Source: Apoderus coryli
Lineage: Eukaryota > Arthropoda > Insecta > Coleoptera > Attelabidae
Length of the DNA stretch: 64,000 bases
Assembly (NCBI GenBank): GCA_911728435.2
Contig: OU452198.1
Coordinates: 30,657,902-30,721,901 of the forward strand
Direction: 5' to 3'
The notes beneath the pieces were generated by a model, which was not told the DNA's origin, ran no database searches, and saw only the letters and a list, made by a program, of their open reading frames with translations. This document shows positions 43,739 to 54,109 of this stretch, piece by piece. Position 1 is the stretch's first letter, and each line of letters begins with the position of its first letter. Position numbers and translations under genes: made by a program.

Positions 43739-43829
43739 TAATCTGAACTCCCAAAACTCGTCTGACTGCGCAGCTGCGCGGTCAGATCATAATTTAGTAC
43801 AACTATACTGCATGTTTACCGGCCTTTAT

Positions 43830-44063
43830 TATTATTATTATAAAAAAATTATTTAGACCATTCTCCATAAAACTTGCATAACTACTGAACATAGAATAAT
43901 GTTTATATACTGAAGCTCGGAAGTGCCAGTCAACAAATTAAAATAAGATGTAATGTAATAATCCTATGTATTTCAATTTCTTCAATGATACTTTATCATA
44001 GAATAATGTTTATACTCACTTTATTTAGAGCTTCCGCATATAACGGCGTGGTACAAACATAAA
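43830..44063. other. Spacer, nothing recognised
   Basis: Begins with a TTA microsatellite; otherwise AT-rich and non-coding. Confidence 0.4.
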
Positions 44064-44112
44064 TTTGCCATTGTCTTTATAAACCTTTCCTTATAAAGAC
44101 AATGGTTTTGCC
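44064..44112. repeat. Hairpin CCATTGTCTTTATAA with flanking TTTGCC
   Basis: Arms of 15 bp, CCATTGTCTTTATAA and TTATAAAGACAATGG, around an 8-base loop (44068-44105). The arm start CATTGTCTTTA is shared with the palindrome at 7008-7027. TTTGCC lies near both sides, but two bases out of register on the right. Confidence 0.6.
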
Positions 44113-44330
44113 ATTGTAATTTGGAAAGAATGCATTGCAGATATCCTATCGTCACGTCATACTTTTTCAGTATATAAGGCGTTCTCCTTCTACAACCTCA
44201 TGATCAATGATCACCTGCTGCTTCACCGCACTTGATTTTTTTTATAAAGGAACGTCAAACTGTCAAAATTGTTTGAGGTTAATTTATCAGTGAACTCAGA
44301 GATATGGAAATATGGAGAAACGGCATTGAA

Positions 44331-44411
44331 CTATATACCACAAAACATACCCCCTAGGGTATGTTTTGTGCTATATACCAAAGACAAATACATATTTGTC
44401 TTTGTATATAC
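44331..44411. repeat. Two adjacent palindromic insertions sharing CTATATAC direct repeats
   Basis: Order: CTATATAC - CACAAAACATACCC/CCTA/GGGTATGTTTTGTG (32 bp, perfect 14-bp arms) - CTATATAC - CAAAGACAAATA/CA/TATTTGTCTTTG (26 bp, perfect 12-bp arms) - TATATAC. The first insert has an exact 8-bp duplication, the second a 7-bp one. The first matches the insert at 37952, the second the arms at 2887-2964. Confidence 0.8.
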
Positions 44412-46385
44412 TATTAGTGTGTAGTCAATCAAATTTGGGAAAGGAACGTGCGTCACAGACAGATGAGTGAGAATTTCTCATATTACGCGTAGAATGATAA
44501 CGCATAATATATTTTAGTGATATCGTTGATTTAAACGGTAATCTGACAGTAATGATATTTTGCAAAGTATTTTTTATAGTTAGAAAATCTGTTAATTTGT
44601 TTATATAAATGTTAACTTATGTTATAGGTAAATTAGAAAAGGTATTTTTGTTTATGTAAATAGACGTTTTTAGAAATAAAGGTTTTATTATTTAATGACA
44701 AGTTATTTCAATCTCCCGCGTCAGTGCAATTGACTCTGAAATCAGTACCGTTGAGGCGCTGTTTCAGTGCAAATAAATTTAAATAAATATAATAAACGTT
44801 AGTTTTGTAAAAGAACGAAATTCCTTAATTGAATAAATGATAATACACAAGAACTATAAAATGAATTAATAACATATCGATACGTGTCCATGGCTATCGA
44901 GTATCCCGAATCGAAATTATCGAATGCATTTTTTTGTTTATGTACATACACATACCGTTTGTTTACATAATAAGTAACATTTTTATTAGTTTTTAAAAGT
45001 ACGTGTTACCTAAATATAGTAAAAATGTTGTGGAATAATGAATTAAATAAATACTCTATAATACTCTCCTAATATATCCGTTCGTGTCATTTATAAATGC
45101 ATGAATTGTGAAAACAGAGGTTAAGCCCTATAAATTTGGTGTAAATTAAAACTGGCATCCTAACTATTATAAAACTTGGAACTTTTGGGTAAGTCAATAA
45201 ATATTACCACTTACGAGATTAAATTTACAAAGATACTTTCATTCAACTATTTAATTAAAAAATGTGTAACATTTCTAGGTATTAAAAAATTAAAAATGAT
45301 CTAAACAATTTATTGTAGGATTACTCTAATCAGTTTTATTACTACTTAATAAATGATCAACCATCACTTCGTTATATTAAACCTTTGATCAATGCATTTA
45401 TATTATACTCTTTTGAGCACCGTGTACAAAATCATTCCATTACAACACAATAACACTTGCCGCTCATCATCATAATACTAAGTTTTCATTTGTAAATTCC
45501 ACATTCTGATTGGTCGACAAACGTCAGCAGATGTTTGTAAACGATTTTTATTGGGTACTGGCACACACAGCACGTGCTTGTAGTGCGTACTATTCCTGTT
45601 GTAAATCGATTTTTCAAACTAGGTACCTACCTACTAGGTAGGTAGATATTTAGTTTTACTCGTCTTAATGTTTGGTTTAAGTGTGCCAATAAAAATAATG
45701 ATAAGTATGTAAGAATCCAATAAATTATAAAGTATAGTGGTGTTTCTTGTTTATACGAAAATTTCGTGTAAATCAATTAATTGGTTTTAAGTTGTTTTAT
45801 AAGCATCTAATGTCTTATCGCAATTATTATTTAATTTTGTATAGTAACAACATGCAATAAAATAAATACCTACACAAAAATCGTAATGGAATTATATTTT
45901 TGGTCTGGTCAATAATAATTAGCCGCACAACTTTTATTTGCTGGTTATGGCCCTCCACTGCCAAAGTTTGTTAACTACGCCCAGAGAGGACGTTTAAAAG
46001 ATTCGATTGATTTGCAAAACTCAACACATTTTATTATGTAAGACACAAATAAAACAACGTCTACTCCACCAAACTTTGTGTCTTACACATTCAACTCCTC
46101 TCTAATATGGATTACTTCAAGAAACATTTTATTATTATTTACGCCAACAATACACACAGGCAGACAGACTTCCGTCTGGAAATGGTCTTAATCGTCTCAA
46201 GAAACTTGAAAATGGTTATATCCGTAAGTATTTATCTCAATTTGTTTTTAATGCGTTCACAATACCTCCCCTGTGCGGGAAAGTAAAAACTAATTTATTT
46301 ATATATTTAAGATACACTGCCCAGATAGATCAATAATCCAATTAAAGGGCATGAAAAATTACAGTAAATTCTTAATGTCTAACAC
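44412..46385. other. Long gene-free stretch
   Basis: About 2 kb of AT-rich DNA with no convincing ORF. The last ~110 bases before 46385 are the 3' untranslated end of the LINE that follows. Short palindromic words such as CTACCTACTAGGTAGGTAG (about 45630) are present. Confidence 0.45.
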
Positions 46386-46389
46386 TAAA

Positions 46390-48427
46390 TTTATATTCTG
46401 AGAAATATATTTTTTATACAAGACAAAGTTGAATTAAAAATATCAGTTTGCTCGGACAGAGTTACAAGTATTGCACATAAAATATAAAGGGGAACGCAAC
46501 AATATATTAGTACGCGGGGCCGGAAACTAAAATACGATTCCGTTATTACGTGTACGTAGATTTGGGACACAAAAAGGAATCTGGCTTAAAAACTCTGGAC
46601 AGTCAAGAAGTCCATTAATAATTTTAAAAAGCAATACTAGAGCGGAATATTCTCTCCGAGTATTTAGTGATACTAGATTAAAACGGTTTAGCAGAATATC
46701 ATGAGGAAACCCAATGGATGGATAAACCCCATCAACCCGAAACCACGAAGCTGGATTCGTTCAATATTAGTTATATGTATGGCATACATAGGATTCCATA
46801 CTACAGATGCATATTTCAGTTTAGATCTGACAAATGCGTTGAAAAGAACAATGAGTGTTTGAGGTGTCACAAACTCTTTCGAATTGCGCACAATAAAACC
46901 CAGAGATCTATAGGATGCTGAAACTATATTATTGTAATGCTTAGTAAAGCTTAGTTTACCATCAAACCAAACACCTAAATCTGTAAACTCATCACAAGTT
47001 GTTAATGGACTATTATTTATAGAATATGAAAATTTGACAGGGTTTATTTTCCGTGTATAGGAAACACTAAAACATTTATCAATATTCAGATAAAGATTAT
47101 TACGGACACACCACTCATATACAATATTTAAATCGTCATGAAGATGAGAACAATCTTCAGCACTATTAATGACAGAATATACTTTGAAGCCGTCAGCATA
47201 TAATAACGAACTATTTGTCAAGCCACTAGAAATATCATCGATAAAACACAGGAACAACAATGGTCCAAGGACAGAGCCCTGGGGAACACCAGATAACACT
47301 TTAAAATTTGCGGAACGAAATCCTCGACTTTCCACATACTGAAATCTATCCTTCAGATACGACTTCAAAAGGAGCAGTAAATTATAAGATAATCCATAGC
47401 GACACAGTTTACGCAGTAGAATACCATGATCAAGTCTATCAAAGGCTTTAGAAAAATCAGTGTAGATTACACCTACCTGACCCCCATTATCACGTCGCTC
47501 AGTTAAAAACTGTGTTAAAACCAATAAATTAGTTGACGTAGAACGACTGGGAAAAAAGCCATGTTGTACCGATGAAATCTGACGCCTAACATGGCTCATA
47601 ATAATATCATGGAGCACAAATTCAAAAACTTTAGAAAAACACGACTGTATGGAAATTGGTCTATAATTTGAAATATCCTGTTTATCTTCCTTCTTATTAA
47701 CCGGCGTTACTCTAGAAGATTTCCAATCAGAGGGGAAACTACACGAGCGCAAAGAAACATTGAATGTTGTACACAATGGTTTAGCAAACACAGTGGCACA
47801 ATCCCTAATTACAAAAGATAGTATACCATCAGGACCCGATGTAAATTTAGCTTTTAACCTTCTCAAAGCTCCATAGACCTCCGTCTCAGTAATCACGCGA
47901 TCCGGTAAATGAGACACATTCAAAACATCAAACAATCCCTGATCAATATCAATTGCCTGAGATGCAACGTATGATGTGTTGAAAAATTCCGCAAATTTAT
48001 TCACAAGTTCCTGCGGATCATCAATATTATTACCATTGTAAGTCATACTACCAGGCAATCGCCCAGATTTGCTTTTGGAATTGATAAAAGACCAAAACTT
48101 GTTAGGATCACTACTCAATCCACGCTCAGCATCACGCAAGTACACCCTGTAAGAGTAACTCACCTCAGTTTCTATATTGTGACGCAGAACTCTAAAATCA
48201 TTGAAAAATTGAGGACCCCCGGATGTTTTATATTTTTTCCATAGTTCAGACTTCAATTTGATGCTGCGAAAAATATCACCCGAAAGCCATAGAGGATACT
48301 TAGAAATTTTTGTATATGAAATCGGCGCCGATGCATTAAAAACAGTGTTCAACTTTCCGTAAAACAAATCACAGGCAAGGTCAGCATCACTACAGTTGGC
48401 AAGACTAGGAAAGTCCAACTCAAGCAT
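46390..48427 (-). pseudogene. Jockey-like reverse transcriptase with YADG active site
   Basis: A 5'-truncated LINE ORF2. A 579-codon frame contains the RT: LKAKFTSGPDGILSFVI, SNYRPISIQSCFSKVFE, GVIYTDFSKAFDRLDHGILL, VLSGVPQGSVLGPLLFLCF, then SLLYADGFKVYSV, where the catalytic YADD has become YADG (GAC GGC). A frameshift near 46770 moves the C-terminus to another frame (LVSLNTRREYSALVLLFKII, then LRTRNNGIVF), which runs to about 46500 and more weakly to 46390. The endonuclease is absent at this site. Changing the second aspartate of the YADD box is expected to abolish polymerisation. Confidence 0.88.
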
Positions 48428-48581
48428 ATGTCTAATTGTGTAGGATACCTACTTATATTATATTATTAAAGCATTTTTTATCTCCTTTACAACAATAGGT
48501 TACTTTTGATATTTGCCCCCATAATTCTCAAGACAATTAAATTTCACCAGTTAGGTAGTTGGAACCCATAACTCTTATTAG

Positions 48582-49641
48582 TAAGGAGCGGAAAAAAAGC
48601 AAGCGAAAAACGCCAATACCTATATGCGCATTTAAATGCATACAGTTTTCGGAATATAATATATTCATAATATGCATCGAAATGAACAAAAAATGCAAAT
48701 ATGCATTTTTATTACATGAAAAATTATGAACATTAATGTTATTTTAAATAAAGCCAGAACTATTTCTTTATAATTAAACCCGTTCTTCAGAAATCCTATA
48801 ATTTTTTACCTATGCCAGAGATCTATTTGAAGAAATATAAATGAAACAAAAAAAAATCGTAATAAAAGTTTTTTATTCACAGATACACACATTGAAACTT
48901 ACATAGCAAAATGCAAAACATTAAATCTAAAACATAAAAATTTTACACTGACACAATCCTATTGATACATTCAGATAATAGCAATTTGCACAACATACAA
49001 TCCGTAAATTAGCAAACTATTCTTTGCAGTTATAAAAACAATTTATAATTAAATATATTTCAAAATTTTCCAAAAGAAAATTGTGTCTTCTATCTGTAAA
49101 AATATGTTGAAAATTGGAAAAACTTCGGTCAACATCTACAGAAGTTATCGGACAGTATTTTAGTTTTGGAATTACTTAAGTGTTTTTAATTTATACAAAT
49201 CCAGTTCTCTTTCGAAATTAGTGAAATTGTCTATAAAAACTTCTGAAATATTGCTTAGGATTTTGAAGCCTGTGTTATTTTCAATTGCTGATATACTTTT
49301 TTTTATAATCGCAGCCCCAATAGTATCTGAAACTTTTTTGCAATCTACCTCAAATTGATTTATTAAAGCCACTGAATCTGTCAAAGAAACAATGTCGTGA
49401 GTGCTATAGGTACAAAAGAATAATTTGTTATACCATATTATATTTTCTTTCACTGTTGGGTTAGAAAAAAGAGTTTTTGCATTTATTAGAGCGGCAGAAG
49501 ATGGGTCGTTTAGATCTTCGATAACTTCGGGTCTTTATTTGGCAATAAAATGCAATAAATGCTCTATTATTGGACAAAATGCATTTGTACAAAACAGACA
49601 AAAAATGCAAAAAATGCATTGTGCATTTTCTCCGCTCTTTA
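48582..49641 (-). mobile_element. hAT-type transposon remnant with 8-bp target duplication
   Basis: About 1,060 bp between exact copies of CTTATTAG (48574-48581 and 49642-49649). The ends are inverted: TAAGGAGCGGAAAA on the left and TTTTCTCCGCTCTTTA on the right. ATGCATTTT-type words are repeated near both ends (about 48640-48715 and 49550-49625), possibly transposase-binding sites. Eight-bp duplications are characteristic of the hAT superfamily. Confidence 0.9.
49015..49540 (-). pseudogene. hAT/CGGBP1-like C-terminal dimerisation-type domain
   Basis: Minus strand: DLNDPSSAALINAKTLFSNP, then VKENIIWYNKLFFCTYSTHD to a stop at 49172. In another frame follow YCPITSVDVDRSFSNFQHIF and RRHNFLLENFEIYLIINC. 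The box P-I-T-S-V-x-V-E/D-R-S-F-S is the conserved C-terminal motif of hAT-derived CGGBP1-like proteins common in insect genomes. The BED finger and catalytic core are missing, so the element is an internal deletion derivative. Confidence 0.8.
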
Positions 49642-49667
49642 CTTATTAGAATATTGATAAAGGGTTT

Positions 49668-49734
49668 TTGGTGTCATTGATAGAGCGTGTACTTCGCATG
49701 CGGAAGGTTCTGGGTTCTAATCCCAGCTCTGGCA
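49668..49734 (+). repeat. tRNA-like sequence (likely SINE or tRNA pseudogene)
   Basis: ATTGATAGAGCG resembles an A box, and GGTTCTAATCCC is a good B box within a T-arm (CTGGG TTCTAAT CCCAG). The loop TTCGCAT would give anticodon CGC. The acceptor 3' strand CTCTGGCA has no matching 5' strand and the anticodon stem pairs poorly, so it is not a functional tRNA. The tail GCTCTGGCAATA followed by T runs also occurs at about 15306. Confidence 0.5.
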
Positions 49735-50179
49735 ATATTTTTTTTATTATTATTATGGACTACTTTAGAAGAATATTATTTTTTCTAATTTTTTAATATC
49801 AGACGTTTTCTTCTGGGAACTCATGTTCCTGTCGAAGAAAAATTAACCAAGGTCCTCCAGGATGAAAATGAAAATCTCACTCGTGCAAACTAAATTTGTC
49901 TATCTGTAACGGTTAAACCGCTAGGTGGCGTTTCTCAATTTTGGTCGATTTCTTTTATGGCTTATAACTTTTTTGTTATTTGAGATAATTGATTTCTGCA
50001 AAAATTTTCTCTCTAGCACTTTTCAACGTAGAATAAGATATAGGAACCTGTTTTATTACAGGGCCATTCGTAGAGTTACTGTAACGTAAATTACTTTTTT
50101 TTCCTTAGTGGACACCCTGTATAATTTTGGATATATAATTTTATATATATTTTTTAAACCTAACAATATATTTGACTTT
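49735..50179. other. Non-coding spacer
   Basis: Contains GGACACCCTGTATAAT (about 50110), a solo member of the CAGGGTG-end family. No gene recognised. Confidence 0.4.
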
Positions 50180-50837
50180 ACTTAACAAATCATTGGAGTC
50201 CTATACCCTTATTATCCTGATCTGTCAGTCGTTCTTCAAGAATAGGACAACCTTTTAAAAGATCGCTGTCACTTAACTTGAATATGTCGCTAAAGAATCC
50301 GAAAATATTATCAAACTCATTTAATGAGAGCTTAAAGTTTGTTCTATAATTTTTAAGAAAAAACTAATTTTAAAGGCGGTTTTTGGTTCATGAGGGGTTT
50401 CATCTCGGTGTTCATAGTCAAACAGATTTGGTTTAAATTTCCTCCTGACCATTGGTAACGGTGGAAAGTCTTCTTCAATTTTATAGCGCTCCAGGCATTT
50501 TTTATGTCTGGACAGGAAAAATCAAGAAACTACCGCCTGACATGTTAGGAACATAGGAATCGGCAGTAACTGGATAATAACTACTACTACTAATAAAATT
50601 TCGTGTGTATTTATACGTAATCCTATTTAATTTCTCAACTTTTATTTTAAAATTAATTTTTGTTTTTTTTGGCCCTGTGTTTTGGGGACCAAAAGGATGG
50701 CGCCCGTGTGCATTGCACACTTTGCACATATGGTAGTGAGGGCCCTGATTGTTAGGGTGTTTAGTTTCCAACATAAAAAACCATTCAAAATTAGACTGCA
50801 TATCTAAAAGTGAACGGCACCGAAACAAGTGGTGCAT
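50180..50837 (-). pseudogene. Unidentified broken ORF with cysteine/histidine motifs
   Basis: A minus-strand reading of about 215 codons over two or three frames. It starts MHHLFRCRSLLDMQSNFEWF and continues GPHYHMCKVCNAHGRHPFGP, a CxxC that could begin a zinc finger. It resumes HKKCLERYKIEEDFPPLPMV, LFDYEHRDETPHEPK and, after a frame change near 50345, LSLNEFDNIFGFFSDIFKLS and LKGCPILEERLTD. Composition is protein-like across the frame changes, so this was once coding. I do not recognise the family; a DNA transposon protein or a degraded host gene are both possible. Confidence 0.4.
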
Positions 50838-51385
50838 TTAAGTGCCGTCCTAGAACGTTCCAAAGGCGTGCACTATTTTTTTTTGATATGTGAAATGTTG
50901 ATGCAAGGGTATCCATAGTGATAATAATTAATATGTATAGTAGAAATAATGAAATTTTCGTTACCAATAATAAGGTTATCGTATTGAAATTTATGCAAAC
51001 AATTTTTTGTTTTTGTTCCGAAAAATTGAAATTCTAATAGGTAGGTATTTAGTTATAATCAGTTATTCATTGAACTTAATAGACATTAGTACTACTAGGT
51101 ACCTAGTTGTATGTTAAATTTACGTGTGGATATTTTTGTAATTTTCATTTTATTTATCACTGGTGTTGTGGTAACAATTTTAGTTAGTTTTTCAGTTATA
51201 TGGATCAAGTTTTCACGAAAAATTAGGTTCGAAGGTAAGTAATGTTGATTAAAATAAAAAGCTATTTGTTTATTTAAAGACAAGCATTTTAGTGAATTTT
51301 CTCATTTTATTTTTCAAAATACGTATGGAAACATACAATCATTTATTTAAAGCTTACAAACACCCCTATAAAGGCAATAATTATA
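50838..51385. other. AT-rich spacer, nothing recognised
   Basis: No ORF with protein-like composition and no clear repeat. Confidence 0.4.
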
Positions 51386-52696
51386 CAGGGTGAGTTATTA
51401 GTGCGTCGAAGTTCGATATTATCTCAAAGACCAAAAATTTCACGCAAAACTAAGCAGTATTTTAAAATTATTGTTATTTGTACAGGGTGGCTCATCTCAT
51501 CAGGGTGAACCAAACTTATGTTTAAATGTGTAATGGACTTTCTGATTGTCAGTGGGTCATTTCTGATAATATTGCAACAGTGAATAATTTATGAATAAAC
51601 ATTTCCCTGACTTGTTCATTTCATTCCGATTAAAATAATTAGACACATGAGTTTTCCTCAAACAAATAAGAAAACTAGGTTATTACAAACATTTTTTATC
51701 TGTTTTCTGTCTATTACGGGGGAAAAAGTTACATACAGGGTGAATTATTGGGATGAACCAGATATGCCAGATTTTTAAATCCGGCCTTGTAAATCAATTC
51801 AAATTATGGTATTTACCATACTGGAGCACAGTATGTGTCGTTTCTGTCTATTTTGAAGATTTCTTTTTAATAACTAAACATTATTATAAAGTAAGATACT
51901 TCATTACTGTCAGTTTTGAATTTGGATCTAAAATGGAACTTTAATTGGAAATGTGAGGTGGGTGTAACAAAAAAATTCAAATACCCAGGTCTAACTGTCT
52001 ATTTATGCCCTCTGAAAAAATTATATCAGATTTTTGAAAAATTGAATTGAATAAATTTTCTCTACGACGGACCTGGATTTTCTCAATTCTGTATATGTCA
52101 GTTAGTTGCCAGGCACCAATACACACTTTTATAAAAAAATGAGAAATCGACTTAATCATTGAAAAGATATGACCAAACATAGTTTTGGTGAAGATCCATA
52201 ATTCACCCTGTATATTAATAATCAAAACAAGGGGACATTTTTTAATGGTCATTTGATAATCCCCTAACGTGCCTCTACTTATGGTAGAAGTATGTACAGT
52301 TCCTCGTGACTTACCCTGTATACTAAAAATTATCTTTTTCTAAAAGTTGATAACTATCAAAAAGCTATGCCCGTAAGAAGCAGAGTCTAAATTATTTCAG
52401 TTCCAGTACGGAAGCCTTGGAATTCGCCATGTTTTGCATATAATACTAGTGGTACCTTTTTCTAAAATTTTAGTATGATTAATGTGAAGTCTAAACCAAT
52501 GAAATTGTGGAATAATAATTAGGGCTTACTATTTAAAAAAGCGTAAGTTTGGTTCACCCTGATAAGATGAGCCACCCTGTACAAATCACAATAATTTTAA
52601 AATACGTACTTTATGACTGCCTATACACTGGCTGCTTAGTTTTGCGTGAAATTTTTGGTCGTTGAGGTAATATCGAACTTCTACGCACTCACCCTG
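51386..52696. mobile_element. TA-flanked element with ~150-bp inverted repeats (CAGGGTGAGT ends)
   Basis: TA at 51384-51385 and 52697-52698. The ends are CAGGGTGAGTTATTAGTGCG and complement, and the inverted arms continue for about 150 bp (GTTCGATATTATCTCAA, ATTTTTGGTC, AGTTTTGCGTGAAATTTTTG, then TACAGGGTGGCTCATCTCAT on the inner side). No transposase is inside. A second element (51736-52210) is nested in it. TA targets suggest mobilisation by Tc1/mariner-type transposase. Confidence 0.85.
51736..52210. mobile_element. Nested 475-bp TA-flanked element (CAGGGTGAATTAT ends)
   Basis: Ends CAGGGTGAATTAT and its inverted partner ATAATTCACCCTG, with TA on both sides. It sits inside the 51386-52696 element and its ends resemble those of its host. 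Confidence 0.8.
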
Positions 52697-53042
52697 TATG
52701 TAAGTCGGCTCAAAACTACAAAACTAAAACTTAAAAAAACCGAATAATATATTATACAGGGTATCTCAAGTTTACGAGAACGTATTTTACTAAATTCCTG
52801 ATGAAGACAGGTGGTCTTGTCGATACGTTGAAACAAAGAAAAAATAAATAATGGCATTTAAATAATTATCTAAAATCAAATACCTAATCAGTCGATGATT
52901 TTAAATTGTTGAATCCCAGTTCCAAGAACAAAAAACAGAGAAATTAACCCAAATTATTATCGGAATCAAAAAAATGTATTAACAAGTTATTTGTTTTTTT
53001 TTATGTAGAATCTGATTCGGTAATGAAAAATATATATTTCCA
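52697..53042. other. Spacer with a degenerate hammerhead-like string
   Basis: CTGATGAAGACAGGTGGTCT followed by TGTCGATACG (about 52798-52830) resembles a hammerhead core, but GAAA is altered to GATA. A TACAGGGTATCTCAAG box lies at 52755. Confidence 0.35.
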
Positions 53043-54075
53043 TTAAGAAAAAACGAGTTGACCTTGACATAACCTTGAAACGGTTGACAAACTCGCCAAT
53101 GTATCCCACACAGTTTTGGATTTATTAGATGAGACAAACAACGTCTGATTAAATTTGGATACGTTTTCATCGCGAATGTTTTTCTTAAGATCCCTCTTGA
53201 GACGCCTATACGTGTCTTCCAAATCGAGGTTATATACATGTCTTCTTATCCAATTTAGTTCTTGCAGTCTAGCATACCCAAGTCTCAGCTCCTCTGAGAA
53301 TTCAATACGGGTAGATCTTTTCCGGCCACTGCAAGAATGAGCAGGCCGTACAGGAAACACATCATTAAAGCACCAATTTAGGTATCGCCAAAAGTCAGAA
53401 AACATTGAGTCAAATCCATCATCAGAATCTGGCAGAAAGCGGTAAGACTTCAATCTGCTTTGAAATTCTAGGATTGCAGATTCACAAAAATATCTCTTCC
53501 AAATAATTTGGGATGGTATATCGCGATCCCTGACCGCCCGATCCATTTCCAGCTGCACAGAAATCAACTGAGCTTTGTGATCAGAAAATCCCATATAACA
53601 ATTCCTCACTTCACATACGTGTGGCGATTGTAAATTACACAGTCAATCGCCGATGACGCTGTTATTCCCGACCGAAGCGTTACAACTCTAGTCGGGCCAT
53701 CAACCAAAAACAAAAGATTAAAAGTGCCAAACAGATCCGACAGAATCCTACCATTCCGCGATGGCACATCAGAATCAATATTGAAGTCGCCGCACCCCAA
53801 GACATGTTGGTACTTCTTCACAATAAATGAAAATAGTTGCGAAAATTGACTACAGAATATGTCAATATCACCTGAGGTATATCGCGTCTATAAATGCAAA
53901 CAATACACAATATGTCACAATAAGACATGCAACTACATTCAAAATGAGATTCAACGGAAATGGTTTCGCTGAGTTTTATAGTTCGGCACCTGGCCAAAAC
54001 ATCATCCCTAACGTATACTAGATTTGCCGGAAATGGAAAGAAAAGTATCTTTATTAGCCGATAAAAATGTGTCAA
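53043..54075 (-). pseudogene. LINE ORF2 5' part: endonuclease and linker, broken
   Basis: Minus-strand APE-type endonuclease remains in three successive frames: FPANLVYVRDDVLARCRTIK and CIVCIYRRDIPQ (54060-53880), HVLGCGDFNIDSDVPSRNGR, then DGPTRVVTLRSG (53810-53620), and FSDHKAQLISVQLEM followed by the linker to RT (53609-53043). The GDFNID and SDH boxes belong to the catalytic fold. It ends before RT motifs. It is a CR1/Jockey-type LINE fragment, not contiguous with the RT copies elsewhere. Confidence 0.82.
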
Positions 54076-54109
54076 ATTTGGCCAATATTTTTTTATAAAA
54101 AAAGTGCGA

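Larger units (their letters stand above)
41051..43828. mobile_element. Composite foldback element, copy 2, with nested insertions
   Basis: The outer inverted repeats are about 70 bp. The left side reads TAAAGGCCTAGGTAAACATG then CAGTATAGTTGTACTAAATT, and the right side (43760-43828) is its complement apart from a TA indel. Just inside, GACCGCGCAGCTGCGCAGTC occurs at both ends. The core (42620-43150) holds the same inverted modules as 16978-17655 (GGAAGGTTAGGTAGCAGG, ATGTGTTGTAAGGGTGTAAT). A LINE (41109-42461) and a MITE (43304-43738) are inserted in it. No gene of its own was found. Confidence 0.8.

Noticed and set aside
49668..49734. A functional tRNA gene
   Set aside because: The B box and T-arm are good, but the acceptor 5' strand does not pair with CTCTGGCA and the anticodon stem is poor. 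It is better explained as a tRNA-derived SINE or pseudogene.
52798..52838. A fourth hammerhead ribozyme (CTGATGAAGACAGG...)
   Set aside because: The GAAA core is GATA and the spacing after stem II is wrong. At best it is a decayed relic.
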